Below are positions 46,501-59,700 of a stretch of DNA of 64,000 nucleotides, piece after piece (within the stretch, counting starts at the first letter, position 1; each line of letters starts with the position of its first letter). The notes under the pieces are model-generated. The model was not told the origin of the DNA, ran no database searches, and saw only the letters and a program-made list of their open reading frames with translations. Origin of the DNA: Antedon mediterranea (taxonomy: Eukaryota; Echinodermata; Crinoidea; Comatulida; Antedonidae); assembly GCF_964355755.1 (NCBI RefSeq), contig NC_092671.1:1431001-1495000 (forward strand), read 5' to 3'. The translations under genes and the position numbers were made by a program.

Positions 46501-47221
46501 ATGCCTAAAATAATTATGGTTTATCCATCCTTTAAATGACTGTTGGATGTGAAAGAAATAATAAAATAATTCAATGTTTGTGTTTAACTAGGTTGATAGT
46601 GTAGATGGCTACCATAGAACTGCCCTTCACTATGCAGCAGAAAAGGATCCAGAATGCCTGGAGTTGTTACTGCTTCACAAGGCCAATCCAGACTCATTAG
46701 ATGCCAATAAGAACACACCACTCCATTGGGCCAGCTTCAAGAACAAATCTGAATGTGTAAGATTACTTCTAAGGTATGGAGCTTATGTTGATGCTCTTGA
46801 TTATAATGATGATACACCACTACTCTGGGCTGCGCACAAATGTAATTACGAGAGCATTAGTATTTTGTTAGAATACGGTGCTGACGTACATACCATAAAC
46901 GCTGGCTTGCAAACGTCAATATCCCGTGCTGCTTGTTTGCTGGCAAGCGGGTTGGAACCTCGGGACGAGCTCAGTCTTAACTTACTTATACAAGCTGCAG
47001 GTCAGTTTGACCTTCGGATGGACGGTCAGTTACCAAGTCTAGTGGAACGTGATCGAGAAATGTGCAATCGTATGTTGGCATATTGTCGAAACTGTCGTAG
47101 TTTACAGCAGCTGTGTCGATATAGTATACGTAAATGTTTACAAGGTAAACATCTACCTAAAGTCATTGCTAAACTTCCTATTCCAGTCATAATGCAACGG
47201 TTTCTGTTACTGCAAACATAA
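43521..47221 (+). CDS. ASB8: Ankyrin repeat and SOCS box protein 8 (ASB8) orthologue
   Basis: Two coding exons, 43521-43751 and 46592-47221, join at phase 0 (GCCAAG/gtaagt and ttaactag/GTTGAT) to give 286 aa; from memory, human ASB8 has about 288. The start MATAWYIM aligns with the human MSSSMWYIM start, and SERLIR, GADVN, HGTL, PLHCACMVSD and RTALHYAAEKD are nearly identical. Ankyrin repeats cover about 33-181 (TPLHWASFKN and TPLLWAAHKC are typical cores). A SOCS box covers about 246-286, with an elongin-binding part (SLQQLCRYSIRKCL) and LPIP as Cullin-5 box. Family members are substrate adaptors of Cullin5-ElonginB/C ubiquitin ligases; the substrate here is unknown. The first coding exon begins in the last of ten tandem copies of its own 5' end. 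The intron (43752-46591) holds a SINE head, a long tandem array and another SINE. The non-coding first exon is probably at about 40840-41006. Confidence 0.95.
43813..43920 (+). mobile_element. SINE family B head in the ASB8 intron
   Basis: The A-box-like gtgtggcgcagggtgg and a perfect B box GGTTCGAATCC are followed by aactctcgccgcattgc. The tail is absent. It begins about 60 nt after the exon donor. Confidence 0.7.
43950..45260 (+). repeat. Tandem array of about 174-bp units in the ASB8 intron
   Basis: About eight units share the words catcagtaggac, agttggccggaaa, tagcgcactagcaaac, ccgccagtaaacatacgcga and ggggaattcccc. The catcagtagg word recurs near 44170, 44342, 44518, 44692, 44862 and 44991, with a diverged form near 45175, so spacing is mostly 170-176 bp with one shortened unit of about 129 bp. 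The inner units are close to identical and the outer ones diverged. No coding sense is seen; chance open frames across it are ignored. Confidence 0.9.
45877..46102 (+). mobile_element. SINE family B, 5'-truncated copy in the ASB8 intron
   Basis: Body words (tctctccacccaggtgtata and cgcgctgattactagct-like sequence) and the tail gcgctatataagagtgaac with TATTATTATTATT match the copy at 60425-60718. The tRNA-like head is missing. Confidence 0.7.
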
Positions 47222-47833
47222 ATGCATCATTTAGTTAAAATAGGAAACAATTTTTAATAAGAATTTAAATTATACCTTAGGAGGAGGTTGAAAGACACAG
47301 ATGAAAAACACAGAATCAGACATGCTAGATCAATATTACACACAGTTACACAATTACACACAGTTGTCACTCTATTATTTTTTGTGCGACACAGCAAAAC
47401 GTCCCACGAAACACTAAACTTACTTTGACTCTTTACTAGTGAATACTATTCTGAATATCTACACCTTCAGTGCCACACATACAGATAATCGTTAAAAAAA
47501 AAAAAAAACTCTGCTCACAGTTTCATTGGAGAAATTTTCATTGTGTATAGTAGGGGCCTGTTATCTACAACCACTCAAAACAACAAAGCGATTTAAACCA
47601 TGTTATAATAATTTTTCAAAATTTTATGAATTATGAAGCAGCAAAATGATAGTAACACAGTCGAATAAGTTATCCGTTTTATCACCTTTAAGAAAGTTCA
47701 GTAATAATTAGAAATATATTTTGGTATGGGTATACCTGGATATTTGTAATTTCCTTACTGACAATAATCAAAATAATAACAAATATCGCAATTATTTTGA
47801 TCGATTACATTTTTTTATCTACTTTTTCTGCAC

Positions 47834-47839
47834 AATAAA
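47834..47839 (+). promoter_or_regulatory. Candidate poly(A) signal of ASB8
   Basis: AATAAA about 610 nt beyond the ASB8 stop; another is at 48161. Which one is used cannot be told from sequence. Confidence 0.35.
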
Positions 47840-48494
47840 GTTGTCTAACCCCATTTCTATAGCAATATGTTTTTATAATACGATTCATTCATTAATATTT
47901 TAATATATAAATTTTCTTGGTATTAATAGGGTTTGCTGTGCAATGTACGAAATGTAGAATGCTTTTTATTCTGATAAAGAATATTAAAGTTTGATATTTA
48001 TAAACTTTCACAAACATATTTAAATACAAGGTACTGTATTAAATAATTAATATTATAAATAGGTAAATCTATCTTTTGCTATAAAGTGTACTTTATATTC
48101 AAAATGAAATACTATAATTATGTGCCAACATGTATATTATAATATTAGTTACAAAAGAGAAATAAATGTAGTTTTTATAGGCATTAGTAGAGTAATGTTT
48201 TAAATTTTAATTGCAGTGTAAATATTAATAAGAGGAGTTAATAAATATACTTTTAATTTCAATTTGGTATTGCAATCTTTTTTAAATATATTATTATTAA
48301 TTAATATTTATTCAGGCAAAAGATACAGGAAAGCACAAAGCAGCCTAAGCCACAAACATTTTATTTAAATAATAAATGTAACCACGAGTTTCTGTTCATA
48401 TTTTTTTTCCCTTTAATGATTTTTCTATTGCCAACCCATATTAGCCTCACCACACCCATCCCCACCAACGAACATTGCTGCACGTTAGTGAGGG

Positions 48495-48640
48495 TGTGTG
48501 GAGCAGTGTGTTGGACGTTGGACTACTGATCGTGAGATTGTGGTTCGAATCCAACTCTCGCCGCATTTTTTTAACTTTAGGCAAGATACTTTACTTACAT
48601 TAGGCGCTATATAAATCCAGGATATTATTATTGTTTAAAA
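48495..48640 (+). mobile_element. SINE family B, internally deleted copy
   Basis: The head with gtgtggagcagtgtg and GGTTCGAATCC joins directly to the tail (taggcgctatataaatccag then TATTATTATT). The roughly 110-bp body of the full copy is missing. Confidence 0.75.
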
Positions 48641-49304
48641 CGCCACTTTTCATGTGTTCTGTGTGGGAACCGTCAATTGTTTCATCATTATTCACGCCAG
48701 TCTTTTGTTTTTTTTTTAATATTAAATTTTACCATCGCATATTATGCTTTCTAGTCTTTGTTATTTCTGTAGATATAGTCATATATACTTTATTGTCCAT
48801 TTAAAAAACAGAAATGTGATTTTACAGGTAAGAAGTATGAAAATCATAATAGCTCCCTCTATAGTTTAGAGTATTGCTTTCACAATACCAGTACTTTAGT
48901 GTACACAATATCCAGGTACCTCAAGCGCCTTATTGTTTGTATTTGTACACAATGATACTATTGTTTGTCGACATGGTTAGAAATGTACAAACTATTGGTA
49001 ATAATTATTGATATAACTGTAGTGTTATTTTACTCCTGTCTCTCTGTGTTGGGGTGAAGGATACTGACACAGAGGATTATGTTGAGAACACAAGTAATTG
49101 ATTGTTGTAAGAGGAAAAATAAACAAAAATGTTGTAATTAAAGTAGCTATGTAATATTAGTTACGTATTTATATTCTGTGGAATAATCGTTGTTTCAAAT
49201 TAAGACTTGTTTTGATTATAATATATTTTTATTAATATAAAATGGCATTAGAAAACTATTTCATAAATCCTTGTATGATTATTAACAATTCAATAGTATC
49301 ACAG

Positions 49305-49380
49305 AGTTGTAGCCACCCATACGGTTGGTAAGATTTCAACTTGACCACTTTTTCACAGAGGCCTTTGACAACCTGCACAG
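49305..49380. repeat. Dispersed repeat fragment, inverted relative of 2595-2730
   Basis: Shares tagccaccc, acggttggtaag and gaccactttttcacagagg with the other copy in reverse orientation. Class unknown. Confidence 0.6.
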
Positions 49381-52300
49381 GAAATTTTTCCAACAACAAC
49401 TGCACTACCATCGTATTACTACATCACTGTATCAGAAAGGACATATTTTGACACAATTTGATTTCACTTATTAATAACAACATCTAACAAAGTAAATTTA
49501 ACAATAGCTGTAGTAAGAATACAGTACCTAGTTGATAACCAAAATTAAAGTTTATTATTTCAAACCGATAGAAAGGTTTCTTATTGCAAGAAATGTGTGA
49601 TGTTCATTTGCCTTCATGATATAGAAAGATATTCACATAAAGCACATTAATATTATAAAGTATAATGTGTGAAGATTTCCATCTTGAGTACATTCATATT
49701 GTAAACGATTTAATACAAACACATTAATGTTTCACATTTAAAAAAATGTGATAAATTTCTTACAATAGGTATTGTAAAGAACATTTATAGTTGTTAAAAA
49801 TTGATAAAAATAATAAATATTGTAATTTTGCAATTAACATTCAAGTTCAGAAAAATATCCAAGATCTATATCCATTAATGTAAATCCAAGAATGCTAAGG
49901 TTTTCATTTTGGTTGCATTAATGTTATTAAGAAAATCGTGTACAAGATTTTTCATTTCAAATACATTAATGTTGTACGGGAAATCGTGCAAAGATTTCCA
50001 TTCAAGTACTATTAATGATGTAATAAAAGTCGTGTAACTATTTTCATTCGACGTAAGTAATGCGTGTTCGTAAGAGCAATTAAGATTATTGTCCTTGGGC
50101 ATGTAAAGCATTATGATAGCTATCTTCATCTGTATTAATGTCAAGAAAATAATATCCGTATCTCCTTGACTTCTCAATATAGCGTGAATAGTTTTCTACA
50201 AACATTTTTAGAGAGGCGCGATCTTGAATTGAATATAAAGGGTTTGAATCCTACTTGGTTTGTGTTGTCAAAATACAAATTGATTCCTTTTTGTACAAAA
50301 ACTATTTATTTTGGTACATTTTCAAGGATTTTTCACTCTCCCGATATTTCAGGTGACAATCCATTCACAGGATGCTAGCAAGATAATCTACATAAACAAA
50401 GTCTTCTAACAAGTCTTTTAGAATAAAGATGTTTTGTCTTGGGAAAAAATCACAAAAAAAACGTTTTTTTGGAAAGTCCCATATTCTTGTATGTATTTGA
50501 AAAGTTTTTTGGGCAACCAGACATTTTGTGGCTAGCCCAGAAGTGTTGGTTGTTTCAGAATTAACTGTAGTACTGGTTATCAATGATTATCTTGGTTGTC
50601 AGGTTGTTGAATTAAGTTCTGCTGCTCTCTCAGAATGCAACCTACTTCCGTCGATGTAACACGTGTTGTATCATACTTTCATTTTAAGGAACTTTGTTGC
50701 TGTAATCAGCTGACACTGACTGGCTATGTAATAATAACAATACATCGTTTGTAATTAGTATAATTTATAGACAAAACAACTCTAGAAGTATTTATAATTA
50801 GTTTTGTGTTTTATTGTTTTCCATTAAGGTTCATTAAGTATATGGTATTCAGAGCACGTTTGCGGGTGACTGACTAACATGTATGGTGTGTGCGTATATT
50901 TGTGTACAATTGTTATGTTTGGCTCCTCTGCCTTGTAACTAAATGGGTGAGTCACTAGAATGGAATTCCTGAGAACAATAGTTAAAATATCAATGATTAA
51001 TCAACTATGAAATACCATAGAAGATGATGTTATTTTGTAGAATATTATTAACCAAAAATTGTGTTGTTTTTGCGCTTATTGATATAATGCTTTGAACTTT
51101 CTGTCTAGTTATTGCAGATCAGCTGTAAAGTTAGAGACTAAAAGATTGGTTTACCGTTACCTCCTCCTTTAACATTCTTTGAGAGAAGTTTGATTTTCTG
51201 TATACATTACTAGTTACAACTCCTTATCCTACGCCATATCATAGCACTATGTCAGTGTATTATCTTCAATTTCTTCTAAAGAGTAGGGGATCGTCGTGAT
51301 CGTGATGTGGTAGGTGCTGCAATACTGGCTGCCCAATCTGAATTTTCTCAGTTTCCAGTTAAGCTTGAGGACAAATATAAATACCTTTACATTTTATTTT
51401 AAAGCCCACTTTTATACCATTCTTTGAGTAGAGTCCTACATTTGTATACAGTACTGCTAGTGCATTATCAATTTCGTCTTTAATTTCATTATAGGTCTTA
51501 CTTTCCGTTATCTTCATCAACTACTGTATTTTCCTTGCCTAAGTTTCCCTTTGAACTACTTTCCGGATACAAGCAAATATTAAGCTACGGTTTTGTAGCA
51601 ATCTTCAATAAGTCAGGCTGTTAATGTTTGATAGGTCTTTTTAATGATGATGATGATGGCAGTGTTTAAAGAGAGATAGTTGTATTGGAATACTAAACAT
51701 CAATTGATATCTAGAAATAATTAAGTATTTTAATAATACAAATCCAATCATACGCCAATAAACTGGAAACAGATTTTTAGTTATTATACCATCAATTTAT
51801 CATCATTTAAAAAATTAAAATAATATTTAATCTTTATTAATCGTTGAGTAATAATAAAAAGATCCAATAATGACAGAATCCAATTAACAGATTGTTGTGC
51901 TGCTTTTTTTGTTTTGTGCGTATACATCCATTTAGTTTGAGAAGCTCAGCTTGTGGTTGAAGCCAACCCTGAGCTATAAAACCCATCCCAATTGTGGATT
52001 AATTTTATATCAATTTGTATAGATCAAACCTATTGTGATCCACAACCTAATTTTAAAAGATGATGGACATTATATATAATAATATAAATAAATAATATTG
52101 TAATTGTTAAAATGTTTAGCTCATTATCGTTCCAAATTATCGTTAATAATGGCTAGTATATAAACATTGAGAATTCCATAATTATTACATAATTAGACCG
52201 TTAGTTCCGGAGTCTGTCTCTAGACGGATTCTCCCTGAGGGGGAGCGAGAGCTGGCTCCATAATCATCAAAGCAAAACCATAATACAAATTACACATGAC

Positions 52301-53898
52301 TCTCAAATAAACATCTGATTGTGAATGCCTAGTGTAATGCTTAAAAAAAAGTTTCTTTGCTTTTAAGTTTTTGATGGACAGATTTGAACAGAAGACATAT
52401 AAGTTGATTCAAACGCGGGTTTCACTTAACTTAACTCTTTTTAGACCCTTGCCCCAACTCTCTCTCCATATTTAAAAATCCTGGTTCCGCCACTAAAATA
52501 ATGATTATTATCCAATTGTCTCATAACAATCGAGTAACATGGCTCCTCCCCAGTCAGGTAACCAGGTACTACTAGAGGTGACCGTTGTTGAAGACAGCTA
52601 TTTAATTAACTCGGCATTTAAAGATTTCAAGGTTTTGATGGTACTATTTGTGAGCATTAAAGGTTGTCTACTATATACTGTTAAATGTACAACATACCTT
52701 AACAGAGGATTAAACAGATTTAAACCTCCCAAACTTATTTAAGCCTACTTCATTATTATACAGTAATCTCTAACTTTTAAGCTACTGTAGTCTTCCATTT
52801 ATGGATTATCTATCGAACCCTGATTTTAAATCATAATGACCATGTGAAGTACAATACCTGTATTAGAGCACTAGGACCAATGTATCTACCAACTTATCAA
52901 TTCAATAAAACTGGGAAAAAAAATCAATCAATGATCAACAAGAAAAATCAATATTGGGTAAAAATTTTCCTTTTTCTATGTGGGTTGGTTATGGATATTA
53001 ATTTCATTTCTACATGGTTTGGTGTTAGTTACTCTTTACAGGAAAATTTGCCATTAAAGAATAAAGAAAGTAATAAAGAAAGTAAAACTTATCTGTTTTC
53101 ATAGAAAACCGTATGGAAACAGAAGTGTATTTAAATAAATATAGAATAAATGAGATATTTTATATTTCAGGTTTTGCAGATTTGAAAATAAAACAGAATT
53201 TATAAAGCAGTAAGATTTATGCTTAGGTTCTTGCTGTACATCATACTGACATATTCTTTTTATATGGAATGGGTTTTTTTTACCTCCTCATGCATTTTAA
53301 ATCAACAACTTGGATTTAGTCTCCATTGTGAAACAAATTGCCTCGTTCTACCATTTTTCATCTCGATAACCTTGACATCAAAAAGAACCTTTTAATTAAT
53401 GTTTTTGTAATTTACCTAAATGACTGTAATCTATTAATAGTCTGGCCAATCAATACTCAGATCTTTAAAGGAGCTTGATAGAAAGAAGAAAACACAATTG
53501 ACAAAATTTAACTGTCTATGGCTATGATGGAGAATACCATAAATAAAATTCAAATAATGGTAATTTTGATTCATTTAAAAAAAAATGAATTTAATTCATA
53601 AATGTTTGTAATCTATAGATTGTCTAACCAATCAATACAGTGATCCTTAAACGAGTAAAAAACATAATTTAAAAGTGCAAATGTAGTGGTTGTTTTAATT
53701 TCATGTTTCAGCTCATTAATAAAAAGTATCTCTTTGTTTGTATAGGATTTGTCCTCCTACTTCTTATACAGTACAATAAATCCTGTACATTGAAACTGTT
53801 CTATTATGTTCTGTATATTATTATTAATATAATAATATAAATCCAAAGGCAAATAACTGGAAAATGACAATGTTGTGGGTATCAGCGGTTGGATCTTA

Positions 53899-54225
53899 GT
53901 GAGTGAGTGGCCGAGCGGTTAAGACAGTGGAACCGTAATTACGTAGCCATAACATCGGCAGGGGTTCGAGGCTCACTCACTCCATGGTTCTGGTGGTAGA
54001 ACGAGTCTTCTCGGATAAGGACTATAAACCGTAGGTCCAGTGTACACATCTAGCTCGTGTGCACTTTAAAGAACCTAGTACATCTTTCGAGACGAGTAGG
54101 GGGTTACACCGGTGTATTAGTACATCACAGCCACTGATCACCAACTGGGCCCTCTGGGAGACCAGTCTTTGACTGAAGAGGTTACCCAGTAAAATATATA
54201 TTTCAATTCAATTCAATTCAATCTC
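53899..54225 (+). mobile_element. tRNA-Ser/Leu-like SINE, family A, near full length
   Basis: The head GTGGCCGAGCGGTTAAGAC is the type II (Leu/Ser) A-box region and GGGTTCGAGGCTC the B box. A body of about 200 bp follows (ccgtaggtccagtgtacaca) and the tail is a TTCAA repeat. Not a working tRNA gene: the acceptor stem does not close. Confidence 0.8.
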
Positions 54226-56274
54226 AATGGAGATACAAATAAAATAAGCACTGAAAAAATGATACTGTTAGTATGGAGATACAAATAAAATAAGCAAAAA
54301 TCTAAATCAAAAGGATAAAGTAAAATAGCCAGAAAATTAGCAAAGCTCTTATAATATTCTGTTTATATTATAATACCCTTTTTAACAGATAAAGCGGCCA
54401 ACATATATTTTTTACCTGACAACCCTGAAATGCCTCCAATATTGAGATCATGTATGATTTCTAGTTTCGATATCAATCATCTTGCCATGCAGGGTTTCAG
54501 TATCTTTAATACTTCTTTTTCTCAATAGATCTCTTACAAAGAGGGATATCAGATATTGTAAGCATTTCAGTCTTAGTATCAGTTTACATACTAAATTCAT
54601 TTGTATTTCTAGTTCCTTTTCTATTGCTTCCTTTCAACCAGTGTTGTGAATAGAATGTGTAGATTGGTTGGCAACTGAAAAGAGAGGGTATCAAAAGGTA
54701 CAGTGTTGAGTATAAGTAGTATCACCACCAACCCCATATAGGTGGGTCTCCCCTAAATATGGAAAATTCCAAATGGAAAATGTCATTAGGTTGAGTTTAG
54801 AACTTCATGTTACCATTTTTATGCCCTGGTACCCCTTCCCCCAACCTCTCTTATTTCAAAATCCTGGATCAGCTGCCGTCCCACCTCCCCATTTTCTGCT
54901 TTTTTTTTTTAACAAGGGTGGGTTTCAGTCAACACCTTCAACATACAGTTATGGATTTACTTTAATACTTTTTTTTGTACTTAACATGCTCATAATGAAA
55001 AAAATATTTTTCTACATTTACTGTATGATGGACCAGATACCAGCATATCGCTTGATTGGTTATATGAAATGTGTCTATCATTGCAATGGGTTTTTCTTTT
55101 CACAAATCAGGGTTTTTTATCTGGCACTAGAAAAGACTTACAAATAGTTGAATTTCTCAGTCACTTTTTGAATAATTGTTTCTGAAAGTAACCCCATACT
55201 AAAGCTCTTTAATCAATATATCCCAAGTATAACTAAATGCCTTTGAGTTTAAAAGGATGCCATTCAACAGGTAGACCGTAAAATTCTATCTTATGAAATG
55301 CCTACAATGTGAACAATGCATGCTAGCAAAATCAAGGCAGTCATTAATAATACTCAAGCAGGATTTTAATCCCTTTACAATAGTTGTGATTGAATTGGTT
55401 TCAGAATATCCGCTTTTTGACTTTAATGGAGTCAGTAAGCCATCCGACGTAAGCCTGTCTAAATAGCTTTCATCTCCATTCACAAAGTTTGACTTTATAT
55501 TTTACAATTGTGATTCAGAAAATGGTTTAAAGTGGAGTTGCTGTTGATTTATCTTTTGAAAGTTTTAATTAAATCCAGGGACCTGTTCATTTAATCCAGG
55601 TACCTGGATCAGTTTGGTGGACCAAAAATATGATGTTTGATTTATAAATCACACTATTCATTCATTCAATCTTTTATTTCGGAATCTCTGGTCCATAAAA
55701 AGTGAAAATACATATAATTGAAATAAAATAAACAAGACTAATTACTACTACTCATCTCAGGATGGCATTCCACCTGGAGAGCATCTTTGACTTAACTATT
55801 AGAAGTTGCTCACTATCTATATTATATTTAGCACACTACAGCTTACTGTATGTAGCATAACGAATTACTGTTACTGCTCGTCTGTGTAAATTAACCTTTA
55901 GTATAGATACACCATGCATCTTTACTCTACTATACTTCAGCATGATAATCTTGATTATGATTTATTGACTTGATTGATTCATTTGTATACTGCTTTTAAT
56001 TTCAAATTCTCATAAAGTCATATATAAGGTTTTTGTTTTTGTTTTTATTCATTGCTTTTTTATTATCAATATTTATTATTTTTTTCAAGGGTGACTATCA
56101 GTATCAATATCATTATTATGAAAACAATATAATTTTACCAAATTACTTAATTATTTACACATCTCAAATTAATTACCAGCACCATCATAATTTTTGTTAA
56201 AATTTCATATGCATCCAACAGCAAGAAAGTCAACAATCTTAGTTAGGGAGCGAAATTGAAACAGTTGTAAGTTT

Positions 56275-56360
56275 CTACAACCCTTGAACTAGGTCTGGAT
56301 TGAACCTGGGATCTTGGGATTGGAAAGCAAGCATCACCAAGCTACTGCTCCACTAAATGT
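56275..56360 (-). repeat. tRNA-like SINE head fragment
   Basis: The minus strand has tagtggagcagtagcttgg, as in family B, and a B-box-like GGTTCAATCC. Nothing resembling the tail follows. Confidence 0.5.
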
Positions 56361-56620
56361 TACCATCATCTTCACCATCATCGTTATTTATCATCTTTTA
56401 CACTTGCGTCAACTTCATTAGAATAGCAACAGAATCAAAATGAGATCATCTGTAAGATTAAAATCGGAAGCCCATATTAAACAGCTTTACAACCTGAAAG
56501 ATAGTAAATGTGTGACTTCCACCTGTCTGTAACCCACACACCTCACCTGGGAACATTCCTATCTTTATTATACCTCAGTAATCATTCATACAAATTCTTT
56601 TATGTTCTTTCTTCTTTCAG

Positions 56621-56731
56621 GTGTACGATTTAAAAGATCCACACAAGTTGATGTTGCATTGTTTGTTTACTGCCCTGCCTCATTTAACTCAGTATAATAT
56701 GCATGTAGTGACGAAGATGAAACGTAAATAG
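56621..56731 (+). CDS. Candidate terminal coding exon, unrecognised
   Basis: Directly after a strong acceptor (ttctttcttctttcag) an open frame of 36 codons reads VYDLKDPHKLMLHCLF and then LPHLTQYNMHVVTKMKRK before TAG, followed by two more stops. Composition is protein-like and unlike neighbouring AT-rich frames. No upstream partner exon was found on the plus strand between 47.3 and 56.6 kb, and no family is recognised. Confidence 0.3.
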   Translation: MYDLKDPHKLMLHCLFTALPHLTQYNMHVVTKMKRK

Positions 56732-59700
56732 TGATAGTGCCTCAATTAAAGTTTCATTCATATCTGGACAACAAATAATATTTTGCTTACATTCTCAAAG
56801 TAAAATAATATAGAAGGTAGGATTTGTCACAGATTTTGTATTTTGTGATGTTTTGTATTTGTCCATGTGTGTATGAACAATGTGTAGCTAAATATAGTTT
56901 AAAAGATTACTCCACTGTGGCACTTACTGTAGCGTGCCATATATAATAATTTTATATTGTTTGAAAGATTTGTCCACTATTCCATAGCATCCCATTTATA
57001 ATTTAATATAGTTCATTATAGTATAGATTATTCCATATCATTAATTTGTTTTTAAATAATATCCCATTTATAAATAATAAATTTAATATTTTTTTCAAAC
57101 ATAATATTCCACTATTTCATATAGCACCTCAATTACAATAATTTAATATAATTCCATATTTTCATTAACATTTCATTTATAATAATTTTCATTTATAATA
57201 ATTTTAACATTTATTTAAAGATTATTATTTAAAAAATAATATTTTAGTAGTATTATAATATAAAAATTAAAAAACTTATGCACAAGCAGAATATTAAATA
57301 TAATAATTATAATTTGATTGACATTACAATGTTTGAAATCTTTTTAATATTATCACAAAAAAATATATTATATTCATATTATTCTTTTAGTGTCTGTGTT
57401 AAAAAAACATTATTTTTTAGGTGAAATAATGGATTTATATATTTATTTAGTACCCATCTTATAAGGCGATTTATATAAGCCATACTCAAATGCCAAGTAT
57501 CCAACAAAGATACGCAAACGTATTAGTTTTTATTTTTGGAATGAAAACTAAAACTCCTACGTATGAAACTGAGAGTAGTGAATAATAAGTTGATCTATGA
57601 GAAGCTATCAGGGTGTTTTCAGCCTTGTCATGCAATCTTAACGTAGTAGATCGTTGTTGAAGGAATCGATAGTAGAGTTATAAAAGGTCAAAGGTGAACT
57701 AATGTTTTTACCTTGAATCTCTGAATTAATGTATTATGAAATACAGGTGAATGAGATTATTAGTTTATCATTCAATAGTATACAAATAATGGTGAAAGAT
57801 AAATTCTATTTTCATGATGCGCAGCCTGAGTGAAAATAAACACGATCGTTAAATAGTATGTACTATTGCATGCCATGTGACTTACAATCGTCCAATCAAA
57901 TGACAGGAATTTATTCAGGTGTGCCGAATAATCAGTTAAGTGTACAATATTCATTTCTAATAATTAGCCATGGCAAGTAGTTGCAGTTTTCTGTAAAAGA
58001 TGTAGCTACCTTTTATACAAAAATAATCTATTATCAATGACAATTTTCAGCGAGCCTACAAAACCTAAAGAATCTTAAAAGAGCCGCTTATAGCGTTTGA
58101 CAACATCAATTGCAATAATAGTACATTTTAATCCCAGTAATAATGATAATCACACGTACGCAACATTAGTAATGTTGTAATAATGAACAATGTGATGATG
58201 AAAATGCACTTATACATTTCAATTATCCTACCAATTTTCATAAAAGCTTTCTTCTTTCACCGAAAGCCTTTCTTGCCAATCTTGTTTATTATGGAAAACA
58301 CGTCTTTCAGCTTTTAACATATTAATTTTTACTTCTTATTTATTCTAATTTTCTGATACTGTAGAAAAGTGATTTACCTTATAACTTCTACTCATATTTT
58401 GTGTACCATTCAGGATTTACGGGAAAGGGCTATCATATAATTAAATAAGGAGTAATTTTATTTTAACTATCAAAGGGGAGCGTTAGTCCGAAGCCCACTA
58501 CTGACCTGAATTCTGTCCTGCCAGTGTAATATTCTTTACAGAAAACGTCAGTTTCAAATTTTTTTTCCTTTGTTTTCTTTACTGTACATTATGTTATTAC
58601 TTTTTATGGCGCTTCTCACGTTTCTTTTATTTTCTTCCTTACTATTAATATTAATAATAATAATAAATAATATTAAAAAGAACCGATGGGTGTAGAGAAC
58701 CAAACATTTGAAATGATATGTTTTGAGCCATAATTTCTTTTATTTGTTTCTATTGAAGAAGTAGAAATTAAACTGGTGTTGGTACCTTTCTTTTTTGTAA
58801 GGAATTTTTTGCAAGAAAAACCAAACAAATTTAGTTATAAAACCAAATTTCTTGAGCAAAGAAATGTGTTCATAAGTTTAAAATGGCTAAAAATATAATT
58901 TTATATTGACTTAAGTTTGGTTACTTGGTGATGGAAATTGTCATTGAAATTTAGTCCTTACACAGAGTGGTATATGCTTTCACTCGTTGTATTGCATATT
59001 ATTCATATGCTTTTATACTTTGTAAACCGGAAAAATAGTGATGAATAGAAAATAACTGCCTTTATGGAATTTTCCCTCAAGTGTTTTTGATAAAAGTTGT
59101 ATAAAATCAGCTGAGTGAAAATATTCAACAATAATAAATAGCTATTTGTATCTAGTTTATTATTATAACTTTGTTGCCATTTGCTGGTTGTTGTTTGGAA
59201 TTTCATTTTCACATTTGTAATAGCCATTTTCACTTTTAAAAATTGTCAATGTACTGTAGGCCTATACTTAAATATAACAATGATAACTAATTTATCAATA
59301 GGCCTGTAAGTAATGAAAAAAAATGTATTATTTATATTTTTACGTGCCCTTATTATTATCCCTGGAAGTTATCCATTGAATTTGAATTCATTTTGGCTGG
59401 GTTTGATTGTTCTTTTTTATCGGACTGTTTCAAATAAATGTGAATGGAATCATGAAATCAAATCATTAGTTTTTTGCTAATTTACTCTTATTATATTGAA
59501 TCTAGTTACTATTAGCTAAAAAAAGAAATATGTTCAGTTCGTGTTTGCATTACTGATGATCAACATTAATGTTATTCATTCTTTAAAATATCATTAATAA
59601 TTGCTTAATATTAGAATTATGATTGACAAATGTGTTTGCTGAACTAGAATTTGGTATTAACATTAATATGCAGTCTTTAGAATTTTGCTTTTAACATTAA

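Larger units (their letters stand above)
47840..53890. other. Non-coding stretch downstream of ASB8
   Basis: Holds one SINE and one repeat fragment. A patch at 50635-50700 has an ETS-like cttccg and a CACGTG, possibly a promoter. A short ATG frame at 52539 (MAPPQSG, then a GT) could be a first exon but has no partner. Confidence 0.5.

Noticed and set aside
53899-54000. tRNA-Leu/Ser gene
   Set aside because: A and B boxes are present but the ends do not pair as an acceptor stem and a SINE body follows; a second copy has the same body.
54773-55147. 124-codon plus-strand open frame, the second-longest in the window
   Set aside because: It runs through dispersed repeat sequence and poly-T tracts (long F runs) and shows no domain.
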